Assembly (NCBI RefSeq): GCF_900187405.1
Contig: NZ_LT896716.1
Coordinates: forward strand, 1,981,001 to 2,045,000
DNA length: 64,000 nt
Reading direction: 5' to 3'
Origin: Geobacter sp. DSM 9736
GTDB taxonomy: Bacteria; Desulfobacterota; Desulfuromonadia; Geobacterales; Geobacteraceae
The notes beneath the pieces are model-generated. The model was given only the letters and a program-made list of their open reading frames with translations. It had not been told where the DNA came from and did not search any database. This document shows, piece by piece, positions 9,939-19,735 of the stretch (the first letter of the stretch is position 1; the number at the start of each line of letters is the position of its first letter). The position numbers were made by a program, and so were the translations under genes.

Positions 9939-10856
9939 TCACGTGCGATGCGCATGAACTATCACTACGGATTCCTGCCCTTTGCCCCCCTCCACCCGGC
10001 CACAGCGGATATCCTCGAAACCGGCCTGCCTAAGCCAGGCTGCAAGCTCCTCCTCGTCGAAGCCGAGCCACTGGTCGGCCAGCTGCTCCCTTGCCCACTC
10101 CCGCTCGTGCCGGATCAGGTCCGCAAGCACCAGTGTCCCGCCCGGCCTGAGCACCCGTCTCACCTCGGCCAGGACCGCCGGAGGGTCAGCTGCGTGGTGG
10201 AGCACCATATTGAGGAGCGCGCAGTCGGTTTCTCCATCCGGCAGCGGCAGAAAGGTCATCTCTCCAAGGCGAAGGTCGATTCCGCAAACTCCCTCCGCTG
10301 CAAGCCTGGTTCGTGCTTCTTCGAGCATCGCGGGAGAGTGATCGACACCAATTACCCTGGCAGCTTTGCCCGCCAGTGCCGGCAGGAGCCCGCCGGTGCC
10401 TAGGCCTATCTCCACCAGCGTCTTGCCGCAAGGGATGAGCGAAAGAAGTTGATCACGGTAATCAGGGGTCGGCAGCAGCGTGCGGGCAAGGTTGTCCCAC
10501 TGACGCGCATGGCGGTCGAAGAACTCGAAACTCTTTCTCCTTCGCTCCTCCAGCACGGCAGCGACAGAGGCCAGATCCTCCTTCAGGTTCGGAAGGGTTC
10601 CGGCACCCTCCTCGATGGCCGGGCGGATCGCCACGAAGAACGGGCTTCTCCCTCCGACGCGGTAGTAGCTCCAGGTTCCCTGTCGCTTGACTACAAGCAC
10701 CCCCGCCTCCGTCAGGATCTTGAGGTGCCATGACACCTTCGACTGACCCATCTTCAGGATAAAGGTCAGCTCCTGCACGGTGAACTCGCCGCGGAGAAGA
10801 ACCGCCACAAGACGGAGACGACATGGGTCTGCAAGAGCTTTAAGAACAGCTAGCAT
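9939..10856 (-). CDS. sahR: ArsR-family regulator fused to a SAM methyltransferase domain (SahR-like)
   Basis: 305 residues. About 1-90 is an ArsR winged helix ([33 protein letters not shown]). About 100-300 is a class I methyltransferase fold with the SAM-binding motif [10 protein letters not shown], the acidic strand-2 end VIGVDHSP, and [12 protein letters not shown]. This architecture, next to ahcY, matches SahR, an SAH-responsive repressor of methyl-cycle genes described in proteobacteria. The methyltransferase fold would then be the SAH/SAM sensor. A palindrome over its own -10 box supports autorepression. The name is inferred from architecture and neighbourhood. An alternative is a true methyltransferase with an attached DNA-binding domain. 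Confidence 0.8.
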   Translation of the reverse strand: MLAVLKALADPCRLRLVAVLLRGEFTVQELTFILKMGQSKVSWHLKILTEAGVLVVKRQGTWSYYRVGGRSPFFVAIRPAIEEGAGTLPNLKEDLASVAAVLEERRRKSFEFFDRHARQWDNLARTLLPTPDYRDQLLSLIPCGKTLVEIGLGTGGLLPALAGKAARVIGVDHSPAMLEEARTRLAAEGVCGIDLRLGEMTFLPLPDGETDCALLNMVLHHAADPPAVLAEVRRVLRPGGTLVLADLIRHEREWAREQLADQWLGFDEEELAAWLRQAGFEDIRCGRVEGGKGQESVVIVHAHRT

Positions 10857-10884
10857 GAAGAAACCGAGGCATCGGAATAGTTAA

Positions 10885-10926
10885 ATCAAGTTTGGTTGAT
10901 ATATCACATCTAAAGATACTGGTCAA
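10885..10926 (-). promoter_or_regulatory. sahR-ahcY promoter with overlapping palindromic operator
   Basis: On the minus strand TTGACC (10926-10921) and TATATC (10903-10898) are spaced by 17 bases. The palindrome ATCAA-N6-TTGAT (10885-10900) overlaps the -10 box and continues toward the start point, the textbook place for a repressor. ArsR-type proteins bind such short dyads, so SahR autoregulation is the natural reading. Confidence 0.65.
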
Positions 10927-10992
10927 TGTTTAGGTGTCAACCAGGGATCACTAAGGATCTGTGCCGATAGGGGCGAAACCGAGCTACAAAAT

Positions 10993-11025
10993 GAAAAAGG
11001 GGCGCCGGAACAAACCGCCACCCCT
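10993..11025 (-). terminator. Terminator of the FMN oxidoreductase gene
   Basis: On the minus strand AAGGGGTGGCGG and CCGGCGCCCCTT pair imperfectly around a TTTGTT loop and are followed by a T run. It lies about 25 bases beyond the stop at 11049. Confidence 0.65.
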
Positions 11026-11048
11026 TCCCTGAATATCCGCCCGATTCG

Positions 11049-12143
11049 CTAGGCTGCCGCTTCGGCCTCGGCAGTCCCTGCTTCCTCGCCGAAAAACTCA
11101 GCAAAGATCTCTCTGACGGTAGTGATCCGGTCCGCCCTCCAGGCATTAGAGCCGCAAAACACGAGCCCCGTCTCCACGTCCCCACGCTGGGCACGGTCAA
11201 GGGCCTTAACGATGCAGAACCGTTCTCCGGCTTCCTTGTAAGAGCATTTTTTGAGACACCCGGTGGTGCAGGTGGAATTCCTCACCTGGTCGTAGAGAAC
11301 AATGTCTTCCTGATTTCGGAGGATGGCTCGTCCGGGAAGCCCCGCCGGGCTCATGATGAGACCGATGTCATCCTGCATGCAGTCGATATACGCCTGTTTG
11401 AAGGATTCCGCAGCATCACATTCCACAGTAGGCACGAACCGGCTGGCTACCTGTACCCCATCCGCCCCCTGCTCCAGTGCGTACAGAAGGTCGGCTCGGT
11501 CCCATATACCACCTGCTGCAATAACGGGCACATCCTTGCCGTACTCGCTGCGGAAGAACTCTTTCACGTCGCGCACTGTCGCATACTGGTCGTAGTCACC
11601 CGTGCCGATGTTTTCCATTTTTTCGCCGAGATGCCCGCCGGCAGTGTCCGGATCTTCCACCACCACCGCATCGGGGAGACGGCTGTACCCCTTTTCCCAT
11701 TTCCGCGCAATCAATTGTGCTGCCCGCACGGAGGAAACGATCGGAACAAGGGCCACATCCGGTGCGTGAGACGTGAGCCCCGGAAGGGTGAGCGGAAGTC
11801 CCGCACCACATACGATAACTTTCGCGCCCCCCTCGATGGCGGCTTCCACCAGCGCCTCGAAGTCGGAAAGGGCGACCATCACGTTGACGCCAATCACCCC
11901 GTCCGGCGCTATTTCGTATGCCTTCTTCAGTTCCGCTTTGAACCCTTCCGCATCAGCCTCCATATAGTTGTCACCGTTGAAGAACCCGCTGTTCAAAGCT
12001 ATACCCGCAGCCGCCACAAGCCCTACACCGCCGCACCGAGCAACATGTCCCGCAAGCGACCCGCCCGAGATTCGGACCCCCATCCCCCCCTGGATGAGCG
12101 GGTATTTGACGTGATGAATTCCGATCTGCAAAGGTTTGTACAT
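11049..12143 (-). CDS. Nitronate monooxygenase / FabK-like FMN oxidoreductase
   Basis: 364-residue TIM-barrel flavoprotein of the 2-nitropropane dioxygenase family. The opening YPLIQGGMGVRISGGSLAG, the central VVVEDPDTAGGHLG and the phosphate-binding AAGGIWDRADLLYALEQGADGVQVASRF are the family signatures. Members oxidise nitronates or, as FabK, reduce enoyl-ACP. The C-terminal part carries clustered cysteines (CTTGCLKKC plus another near ERFC), seen in an anaerobe-type subgroup and possibly a metal site. Substrate cannot be assigned. The ATG at 12143 follows GGAGGAG. It is divergent from the kinase gene. Confidence 0.8.
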   Translation of the reverse strand: MYKPLQIGIHHVKYPLIQGGMGVRISGGSLAGHVARCGGVGLVAAAGIALNSGFFNGDNYMEADAEGFKAELKKAYEIAPDGVIGVNVMVALSDFEALVEAAIEGGAKVIVCGAGLPLTLPGLTSHAPDVALVPIVSSVRAAQLIARKWEKGYSRLPDAVVVEDPDTAGGHLGEKMENIGTGDYDQYATVRDVKEFFRSEYGKDVPVIAAGGIWDRADLLYALEQGADGVQVASRFVPTVECDAAESFKQAYIDCMQDDIGLIMSPAGLPGRAILRNQEDIVLYDQVRNSTCTTGCLKKCSYKEAGERFCIVKALDRAQRGDVETGLVFCGSNAWRADRITTVREIFAEFFGEEAGTAEAEAAA

Positions 12144-12294
12144 TGTCTCCTCCGGACGTTGGTCTTCTCTGTGTAAACAGTAGCAGAAAGTGTTCATAAG
12201 ACTATGTAATAAAACTGTAAAAGCGCCCGCGGCACAAGGTGCACGCTATTAAAAAAGCCTTGCGTGTCGCGGGGTTCGGTGCTACACAGAGGTC

Positions 12295-13233
12295 ATGAAA
12301 TGGTTACGCAACCTGCTTCATCCGCTCGTAGCTCTGATCGCTATTCAGCTCCTGTGGGTTCTCCTGGTCGTCTTCTGGATCAACTGGTTTGTCGGGCGAC
12401 ATAAGGAGTTCCGGGAACTGGCGGCCAGGTATGGGCTCCCACTGGTCAAACCCGGGCTGGATTGGATCGTCCTCGCAGAAGGGCTCGTCCTTCTGGCAGC
12501 AATACTGGCCGGTGTCTACATTATCTTTCTCTACTGGAAGCGGCAGCAGCGCCTCTACCGCGAGCAGCGTAATTTCATCTCCCAGGTGACCCACGAACTC
12601 AAATCCCCCCTTGCATCGATCCAGCTCCACTTGGAGACCATCCGTCTACGGAACCCTCCGCAGGAGAAGGTGGAACGGTTTCTAGATACGATGCTGGCCG
12701 ACACGGAGCGCCTCAACAACCTCATAAGCAATCTCCTGATGGCAGCAAAGCTGGAACAGCGGCGTAGAGAAGCTCACGTATCCACAGTCGACCTCTCCTC
12801 CCTCGTCACCACACTTATGGAAAGGAAGCGAGCAAAGCTTCCCGAAGGTGGAAACCTAGCGCTTGCCGTGGAAAACGGAATCCGTGCGAGCGTCGACGCG
12901 GAGGAGATAGAAATGGTGCTGAGGAATCTTTTCGAAAATGCCATTCTTTATTCTCCCGCGGCGCCGGACATCTCCGTGGAACTGAAGACGGAAGGGAAAA
13001 ACATTCTCCTGTCATTCAGTGACAAAGGCCTTGGAATTCCGAAACAGGACCTGAAAAAGATCTTCCGGATGTTCTATCGTGTGCGCCAGCCTGGTGAAAA
13101 TATCCGCGGCAGCGGCCTTGGCCTCTACATAGTGAAGTCTGTTGTAACCGAGCATGGCGGCACCGTCCGCGTCACAAGCGAAGGGCCGGGAAGGGGGAGC
13201 ACCTTCATCATAACTCTTCCGCGGGCGAGGTAG
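12295..13233 (+). CDS. Sensor histidine kinase
   Basis: 312 residues with two membrane helices (about 10-33 and 57-80) bracketing a very short external loop of about 25 residues, so it has no large extracytoplasmic sensor domain. The HisKA dimerisation helix carries H100 in FISQVTHELKSPLASIQ. The ATPase part shows the N box (NLFENAILYS, near 210), G1 (DKGLGIP) and G2 (GSGLGLYI). It signals to the response regulator encoded 45 bases downstream. The stimulus is probably membrane- or partner-derived and is unknown. Confidence 0.93.
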   Translation: MKWLRNLLHPLVALIAIQLLWVLLVVFWINWFVGRHKEFRELAARYGLPLVKPGLDWIVLAEGLVLLAAILAGVYIIFLYWKRQQRLYREQRNFISQVTHELKSPLASIQLHLETIRLRNPPQEKVERFLDTMLADTERLNNLISNLLMAAKLEQRRREAHVSTVDLSSLVTTLMERKRAKLPEGGNLALAVENGIRASVDAEEIEMVLRNLFENAILYSPAAPDISVELKTEGKNILLSFSDKGLGIPKQDLKKIFRMFYRVRQPGENIRGSGLGLYIVKSVVTEHGGTVRVTSEGPGRGSTFIITLPRAR

Positions 13234-13278
13234 CCCCGAAAACCTCAGGGACGCGGACATGATTTTGAGGAGAATAAA

Positions 13279-13992
13279 TTGACGGAAAACAAGCCGGCCA
13301 TCCTTCTGGTGGAAGATGAGATGCACCTGGCCAGGGGGATATGTTTCAATCTGGAGATGGAAGGATACCGGGTTAGCCACGTGGAGACGGGAGAGGAAGC
13401 GTTGGAAAGGCTTCTCCATGACCGTTTCTCCCTGATAATTCTCGATGTGATGCTGCCGGGAATGGATGGCTTCGAAGTTTGCCGCGAGATCAGGGAAACC
13501 GATTCCCGCGTGCCGATCCTCATGCTTACTGCGCGTGCCGATGAGGGAGATCGGATTACCGGCCTTGAAAGCGGCGCAGACGACTATCTCGTCAAACCCT
13601 TCAGCCTCAATGAATTCCTGCTCCGAGTAAGCGGGATGCTGCGCCGATCATCCTGGTATCAGCCGGAACCCGTTGAGGAAGCCTACCATTTCGGCGACAA
13701 CGAGGTATTTCTCCTCTCCTACCACGCCCGCACCGCCCAGGGCGAAATAGACCTTACCGACCTGGAGGTGAAGATGCTCTCCCTCTTCTTTCAGAAGGAG
13801 GGGGAGGCGCTGCCTCGCAGGGTGATCCTCGAAAAGGTGTGGGGCTACTCTTCCGACACGGAAACGCGAACTCTCGACAACTTTGTTGTCCGGCTGCGAA
13901 AGTACTTCGAACCTGACCCGGCCAATCCTGTTTTCTTTCAGACCGTGCGGGGAGTTGGATACAGGTTCAGACGAGTGAAGGGGGTAGAATGA
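13279..13992 (+). CDS. OmpR/PhoB-family response regulator
   Basis: 237 residues. A receiver domain (about 8-120) has acidic residues E12/D13, phospho-acceptor D56 in IILDVMLPGMDG, T84 and K106 in DDYLVKPFS. The C-terminal winged helix (about 140-235) ends with RTVRGVGYRFRR. The start is TTG at 13279 with GAGGAG upstream; no better start exists before the conserved ENKPAILLVEDE. It pairs with the kinase just before it. Confidence 0.93.
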   Translation: MTENKPAILLVEDEMHLARGICFNLEMEGYRVSHVETGEEALERLLHDRFSLIILDVMLPGMDGFEVCREIRETDSRVPILMLTARADEGDRITGLESGADDYLVKPFSLNEFLLRVSGMLRRSSWYQPEPVEEAYHFGDNEVFLLSYHARTAQGEIDLTDLEVKMLSLFFQKEGEALPRRVILEKVWGYSSDTETRTLDNFVVRLRKYFEPDPANPVFFQTVRGVGYRFRRVKGVE

Positions 13993-14016
13993 GCGGGAAG
14001 AAGGATGCAAAATCAA

Positions 14017-14049
14017 GAAAGGCCGGATGCTGAATGCACCCGGCCTTTC
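14017..14049. terminator. Bidirectional terminator between the response regulator and metK
   Basis: GAAAGGCCGG and CCGGCCTTTC are exact complements around a 13-base loop that can itself pair partly (TGC/GCA). The genes on both sides converge on it. Confidence 0.8.
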
Positions 14050-14084
14050 CATGAGAGCTATGTCGTCTCAGGATTCTCTTGAGT

Positions 14085-15254
14085 CTATAATCCTGCCTTT
14101 TTCCGCAATTCATCCACCTTGTCGGTACGCTCCCAGGTGAACTCGGGGAGTTCACGTCCGAAGTGCCCATACGCGGCGGTTTTCCGGTAAATGGGACGGA
14201 GCAGATCAAGCTGCTCTATGATGGCTCGGGGACGCATGTCGAATACTTCCCTCACAATTTCAGCTATCCTGCTGGAAGGTATCTTACCGGTGCCGGAGGT
14301 GTCGACCATGATCGATACCGGCTCAGCTACGCCGATGGCATACGCCACCTGCACTTCGCACTTCTCGCAAAGCCCCGCAGCGACAAGGTTCTTCGCAACA
14401 TAACGCCCCATGTAGGCAGCGGACCTGTCGACCTTGGAGGGGTCCTTTCCTGAAAATGCCCCGCCGCCGTGTGCGCCGTGCCCCCCATAGCTATCCACGA
14501 TGATCTTGCGCCCAGTCAGGCCGCAATCCCCCATAGGGCCGCCAATGACGAACCTCCCGGTGGGATTGATGAAGAAGCGGGTTGCACCGTCCATCAGGTT
14601 CGCCGGAATCACCTTCCGGATAACCTCCTCGATAACCCCCTCCTTGATCGTCTGGTGAGAGACTTCCGGTGTGTGCTGCGACGAAATGACCACAGTATCC
14701 ACATGCACCGGACGATCGTTTTCATACCGGATGGATACCTGAGATTTCGAGTCGGGACGAAGGAAGTTGAGGGTTCCGTTCTTGCGGACCTCCGCAAGCC
14801 TTTGGGTAAGCTTGTGGGCGTACATGATGGACATCGGCATCAGCTCCGGCGTTTCCGTGCAGGCATAGCCGAACATGAGCCCCTGGTCTCCCGCCCCCTG
14901 GTCCTTGAACATCCCCTCACCTTCGGTCACCCCTTGTGAAATGTCGGGTGACTGCTTATCGATGGAGGTCATGACTGCACAGGTTTCCCAGTCGAATCCC
15001 ATGGCCGAATCATTGTAGCCTATATCCCTGATTGTTTCACGGACGACCTTCGGATAGTCGACAATGGCGTTGGTAGTGATCTCGCCGGCGATTATCGCCA
15101 TGCCGGTAGTCACCATTGTCTCGCACGCCACACGCGAACGGGGATCCTGTGCGAGAATAGCATCCAGAATGGCATCTGAAATTTGATCCGCAACCTTGTC
15201 GGGATGTCCTTCCGAAACCGACTCGGACGTAAAGATATAGTCCTTCATTTCCAT
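14085..15254 (-). CDS. metK: S-adenosylmethionine synthetase
   Basis: Makes SAM from methionine and ATP. The 389-residue protein has the three signature blocks: [13 protein letters not shown] at the N-terminus, [12 protein letters not shown] (methionine loop/ATP), and [16 protein letters not shown]. It ends with the usual GHFGRE and ERTDKV. The ATG at 15254 has GGAGG 10 bases upstream; an ATG two codons later is possible. It completes the methyl cycle with ahcY 5 kb away but has no visible copy of the sahR operator. Confidence 0.97.
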   Translation of the reverse strand: MEMKDYIFTSESVSEGHPDKVADQISDAILDAILAQDPRSRVACETMVTTGMAIIAGEITTNAIVDYPKVVRETIRDIGYNDSAMGFDWETCAVMTSIDKQSPDISQGVTEGEGMFKDQGAGDQGLMFGYACTETPELMPMSIMYAHKLTQRLAEVRKNGTLNFLRPDSKSQVSIRYENDRPVHVDTVVISSQHTPEVSHQTIKEGVIEEVIRKVIPANLMDGATRFFINPTGRFVIGGPMGDCGLTGRKIIVDSYGGHGAHGGGAFSGKDPSKVDRSAAYMGRYVAKNLVAAGLCEKCEVQVAYAIGVAEPVSIMVDTSGTGKIPSSRIAEIVREVFDMRPRAIIEQLDLLRPIYRKTAAYGHFGRELPEFTWERTDKVDELRKKAGL

Positions 15255-15300
15255 CAGGCCGCAACCTCCTTCTCTGCACTTTTATGATTAAAGACTGTCA

Positions 15301-15330
15301 CTTATACTGCTACCACCCTCGGATTGTCAA
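15301..15330 (-). promoter_or_regulatory. metK promoter
   Basis: On the minus strand TTGACA (15330-15325), 18 bases, TATAAG (15306-15301), about 45 bases before the metK ATG. No SAM riboswitch fold or ATCAA/TTGAT dyad was seen in the short leader. Confidence 0.65.
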
Positions 15331-15433
15331 GAAAGAAAGCCTCTGGCTTCGTTGGAGAAAGCCCGAGTAAAAGCGGGAAATATGCGAAACCTGTGAGAGC
15401 GGAAGGAGTATCGGGAGGCAGATTTATGTGAGA

Positions 15434-15664
15434 CTACAGCAGATCGTGGATGGTGTACCCAAAGATCTCGTCGTCGATTATCTTCTTGCCGAAGGTGATG
15501 CACTGAAAGACGGCTTCCCCCTTGGTGGTGAAAGAGTTGGGTGCGCTGAAAGCCTTCACCTTCTCCCGGCGCCGAATGGTCAGGCTCACCGACCATGTGT
15601 CCGAATCGAAGAGAAGCCGCGGCATAGGGTATATGGTGAAGCCTTTATACTCGTAGAACTGCAT
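15434..15664 (-). CDS. Small protein of unknown function, 76 residues
   Basis: Begins MQFYEYKGFTIYPMPRLL and continues with alternating strands, charged turns and an EAVFQCITFGKKIIDDE helix, as in a compact alpha/beta domain. There is no signal peptide, membrane segment or catalytic motif. The start is backed by GGGAGACAG. I recognise the general look of small proteins with N-terminal YKGYTIYP-type repeats but cannot assign a function. It sits alone between metK and the CRISPR array. Confidence 0.6.
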   Translation of the reverse strand: MQFYEYKGFTIYPMPRLLFDSDTWSVSLTIRRREKVKAFSAPNSFTTKGEAVFQCITFGKKIIDDEIFGYTIHDLL

Positions 15665-16133
15665 TCTGTCTCCCGATCCGTGGAGATTGCAATTGAAAGA
15701 CCTTTTTCATGTTCCGAATCAGAAGTATAGCAGGCAACGCCCGCGTTTTCTCTACGAAGGGCCAGAAAATAACGAAACTACTGGATATAAGCATATCGAG
15801 GAAAAGTTAACAGTAACGATGAGGGAAATAAAGTTCTTAAAACTTCTCCGCCTTATTCGATCTTCTACCCAAGAATACCGCAAGATGGCGAGTGATGATT
15901 GGAAAATAGCCGAGGAGGCAGAATAAACAAAAGAAGGTGAATGTTTTTATAGGGTTGATCCGGAACGTTTTGCATCACAGTGCCGGCCTCACCCAAGATT
16001 CCCAGCGGCTTCACAAATGAGAGCCGCTTATGAAGCGGTGCAGATATAAATCGGAAAGTATTTCGCCTTCGCCGCAAATCCCGCAGCCAGAGCTTCGCGA
16101 CACCCTCTTCGTCATGCCGTCGCGCGATACCGC
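15665..16133. other. Intergenic stretch at the trailer end of the CRISPR array
   Basis: No convincing gene. A 79-codon TTG-started frame at 15687-15926 has a weak GGAGA site but no recognised family. At about 16000-16029 AGCGGCT and AGCCGCT can form a hairpin. The array is read on the minus strand, so transcription out of its oldest end enters this stretch, and the hairpin could help end it. Confidence 0.4.
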
Positions 16134-19100
16134 GTTTCAATCCTCGCCCGCCCTTGCGGACGGGCGCTTCGGCGGCCGCCGGCGGCAAGCATGAGGCCGG
16201 GCTGGTTTCAATCCTCGCCCGCCCTTGCGGACGGGCGCTTCCTCGGGTCGTGCACCGAGCACAACGCCGAGGGACTGTTTCAATCCTCGCCCGCCCTTGC
16301 GGACGGGCGCTTCAGAAGGAGCTTTAGGCAGCCGGTAACCGAATACGGCAGTTTCAATCCTCGCCCGCCCTTGCGGACGGGCGCTTCTCGTTGCCTGCCA
16401 GCGGGTCCGGATATAGGACCCTTGTTTCAATCCTCGCCCGCCCTTGCGGACGGGCGCTTCGCTCGCCACGCCGCCGGTTAAGAATGCACCGTATGTTTCA
16501 ATCCTCGCCCGCCCTTGCGGACGGGCGCTTCGGGCAACCGCCTCGCAGCTCTGGCCGTTGTACGTGTTTCAATCCTCGCCCGCCCTTGCGGACGGGCGCT
16601 TCTCAGGGGCGACGTGAATAAATCCTTGATCGACGTGTTTCAATCCTCGCCCGCCCTTGCGGACGGGCGCTTCATTCCCGCGCTGATGGTTACGCCCTGC
16701 TGTGTGATGTTTCAATCCTCGCCCGCCCTTGCGGACGGGCGCTTCCGGCAAGGCTCTGGCCGGTGCCGTAAGGAGTGACGTTTCAATCCTCGCCCGCCCT
16801 TGCGGACGGGCGCTTCACGGTGATGCAGAGCAATAGTGCGACGACGAGATGTTTCAATCCTCGCCCGCCCTTGCGGACGGGCGCTTCGCCGCCACCCGTC
16901 CCGCACTCCCCCCAGCTCCGGTTTCAATCCTCGCCCGCCCTTGCGGACGGGCGCTTCGAAATTCATCTGCATTAAGTACGACTATGAGCGGGTTTCAATC
17001 CTCGCCCGCCCTTGCGGACGGGCGCTTCTCCAGCTCGGTCCCTTCGGCGATGGCCGAAACCTCGTTTCAATCCTCGCCCGCCCTTGCGGACGGGCGCTTC
17101 GATCCTGGCGGGGCTGATGGTGGATGCGTTTATCGTTTCAATCCTCGCCCGCCCTTGCGGACGGGCGCTTCGTACTGCGACTGTGAAGAAGGGAACCGCC
17201 TGCGAGTTTCAATCCTCGCCCGCCCTTGCGGACGGGCGCTTCAGAACTGGGTGCGCGGATATTACGGTTCTGTTGTGTTTCAATCCTCGCCCGCCCTTGC
17301 GGACGGGCGCTTCGGGTCGTGGACTGCGCCTGCTCTTCGGTGATCTTCGTTTCAATCCTCGCCCGCCCTTGCGGACGGGCGCTTCCCTGAGTATGGGCGA
17401 GAGGATTCCGGGCGTCATAGAGTTTCAATCCTCGCCCGCCCTTGCGGACGGGCGCTTCGCGGAGATAATCGGCGACGACGTCGTAAAACATGTTTCAATC
17501 CTCGCCCGCCCTTGCGGACGGGCGCTTCAGCTCTCGCTCCCTGATTTCCTCCCCTCTGACGGCTGGTTTCAATCCTCGCCCGCCCTTGCGGACGGGCGCT
17601 TCCTGGTCTGGCTTACGCCAGATTGAGGACATGATGCAGTTTCAATCCTCGCCCGCCCTTGCGGACGGGCGCTTCCAAGGCCGCCAGGCCGTTAGCGCCA
17701 CTAATCATAGTTTCAATCCTCGCCCGCCCTTGCGGACGGGCGCTTCCGGGCACGACGGCAGTAAGCGGCCGTTCCGGATGTTTCAATCCTCGCCCGCCCT
17801 TGCGGACGGGCGCTTCCAGCGCGGGGGAGCCGGCTGATGATGCGCTGGATGTTTCAATCCTCGCCCGCCCTTGCGGACGGGCGCTTCTTTTGAGCGACCC
17901 GCAAGGGGCCACCCCGATGCTTGTTTCAATCCTCGCCCGCCCTTGCGGACGGGCGCTTCGGTAATCACCCTTAAACCGTCTATTATTGACCTCGTTGTTT
18001 CAATCCTCGCCCGCCCTTGCGGACGGGCGCTTCGCAGTGGTCCCTGACACCTTCTCCTTGGTTGTGGTGTTTCAATCCTCGCCCGCCCTTGCGGACGGGC
18101 GCTTCACACCGAACCCGGTAACGGTCGAATCGTAGTATTCGTTTCAATCCTCGCCCGCCCTTGCGGACGGGCGCTTCTCTAGCAATCCAGGCATTGCCTT
18201 CCTGTATCAGGAAAACTTGTTTCAATCCTCGCCCGCCCTTGCGGACGGGCGCTTCCCTGCTCCTGCAGCTCCTGCTCGGCTATTGCCGAGTTTCAATCCT
18301 CGCCCGCCCTTGCGGACGGGCGCTTCAGTCGCTCGTCCCACCCGCGGAAATCGGCCGGGAGGTTTCAATCCTCGCCCGCCCTTGCGGACGGGCGCTTCTC
18401 TATGCAGCGGGCCATTATTTATCCCAATCCCAGTTTCAATCCTCGCCCGCCCTTGCGGACGGGCGCTTCGGGTCTTTTCGAACACGTGCCCAAGCTCATG
18501 GGTGTTTCAATCCTCGCCCGCCCTTGCGGACGGGCGCTTCGATAGTAACGGTGAGGCAGGGTAAAGGAAAGAAGGTTTCAATCCTCGCCCGCCCTTGCGG
18601 ACGGGCGCTTCGCTGAAGTATGGGGGGACACCGGACCTCATCCTTGTTTCAATCCTCGCCCGCCCTTGCGGACGGGCGCTTCGCAGGATCTGCGTACCTA
18701 CCGGGTCGCGGTGGTGTTTCAATCCTCGCCCGCCCTTGCGGACGGGCGCTTCGTGGCGGCGCGGACGTCGCAGGCGAGAAGCTCGACGTTTCAATCCTCG
18801 CCCGCCCTTGCGGACGGGCGCTTCGGCTCACCCTTGCCGACCGCGACGGCGAGCTCATTGTTTCAATCCTCGCCCGCCCTTGCGGACGGGCGCTTCCGGC
18901 CTTCGCCAAACACTTCACCGGCGAAACCAGGGTTTCAATCCTCGCCCGCCCTTGCGGACGGGCGCTTCGGCGACGCTGGCGCGGCTGAACGGCCCCCGGC
19001 AGGTTTCAATCCTCGCCCGCCCTTGCGGACGGGCGCTTCGCCAAAACCATAAACTGGCAAGCAAAGGGGTACTGTTTCAATCCTCGCCCGCCCTTGCGGA

Positions 19101-19254
19101 CGGGCGCTTCCCCGCACGGTGTAGGCAAGCGAGCAGCCGGACGAGTTTCAATCCTCGCCCGCCCTTGCGGACGGGCGCTTCCTCCAGGGCGTACATGGCG
19201 GCGCCGGCCGTATTCGTGTTTCAATCCTCGCCCGCCCTTGCGGACGGGCGCTTC
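16134..19254 (-). CRISPR. CRISPR array, 44 repeats and 43 spacers
   Basis: 44 copies of a 37-nt repeat, all identical as far as I read them, start at 16134 and the last ends at 19254. Spacers are about 34-36 nt (mean period close to 72). On the minus strand each repeat begins GAAGCG, contains a 9-bp stem CGCCCGTCC/GGGCGGGCG with one T-G wobble and a GCAA tetraloop, and ends ATTGAAAC, the classic type I 3' end. This fixes transcription on the minus strand, the same as the cas genes. The leader and newest spacers are therefore at the right end beside cas2. No degenerate repeat was seen at the trailer end. No spacer target was identified. Confidence 0.98.
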
Positions 19255-19432
19255 TGTCCCCCTTAAAAGGGGTACAGTTCCAACAATTTACCAGCGCAGT
19301 TTCGCGAAACTGGTCAAAATGCCTGAGCAGGGCCGCGCTACACGCTGATCTCTCCTACTAACATGCCGAATTCCATGAGGTTGTCTCATCCGCGAACCCA
19401 CCCGTGTTTCCGCACGAGCATCAGGTTCGCGC
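19255..19432 (-). promoter_or_regulatory. CRISPR leader region
   Basis: 178 bases between cas2 and the newest repeat, upstream of the array in its transcription direction. It contains a 16-bp perfect palindrome CAGTTTCGCGAAACTG (19297-19312) and, right at the array edge, CCCCTT-AA-AAGGGG (about 19259-19272). Leaders carry the array promoter and integration signals; which of these serves which role is unknown. Confidence 0.65.
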
Positions 19433-19726
19433 TCAGACAATCAGCGGATCATCATCGAAAAAAATCGTCCGCGTCTGGCCGTAACTCTCCACATTCTTCT
19501 CCCTCGGCTCCGTCAGCCGGTACAGACGTAGATTATCCTCCTCCTCGCTGATCTCTCTTAGGAGCTTTCTGCGCAGGTCCTCGAACTTCATCTCATTCAC
19601 CTGGCACTCGAAAACCGACTTCTGGACCCGCTGGCCGAAGTTCTTGCAGACCTGCGCCACGCGACGCAGGCGCCTGCGCCCCTGTCGCGTTTCGGTATTG
19701 ACATCGTAGGCCACGACAATCCACAT
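19433..19726 (-). CDS. cas2: CRISPR-associated endonuclease Cas2
   Basis: 97-residue subtype I-C-sized Cas2, the structural partner of Cas1 in spacer integration. The ferredoxin-like fold begins MWIVVAYDV with the metal-binding aspartate D8, and [24 protein letters not shown] is typical. The ATG at 19726 follows GGAGGAG, 9 bases beyond the cas1 stop. It is the last cas gene before the leader. Confidence 0.96.
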   Translation of the reverse strand: MWIVVAYDVNTETRQGRRRLRRVAQVCKNFGQRVQKSVFECQVNEMKFEDLRRKLLREISEEEDNLRLYRLTEPREKNVESYGQTRTIFFDDDPLIV

Positions 19727-19735
19727 TCGCTCCTC

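Noticed and set aside
15255..15330. SAM riboswitch or sahR-type operator before metK
   Set aside because: The leader is about 40 bases and holds neither a riboswitch core nor the ATCAA/TTGAT dyad.
15687..15926. 79-codon frame with TTG start and GGAGA
   Set aside because: No recognised family, no conserved context; kept only as a note in the intergenic entry.
16137..19348. Many open frames with repeated EAPVRKGGRGLK or FNPRPPLRTGAS peptides
   Set aside because: They are translations of the CRISPR repeat, whose period is close to a multiple of three; not proteins.
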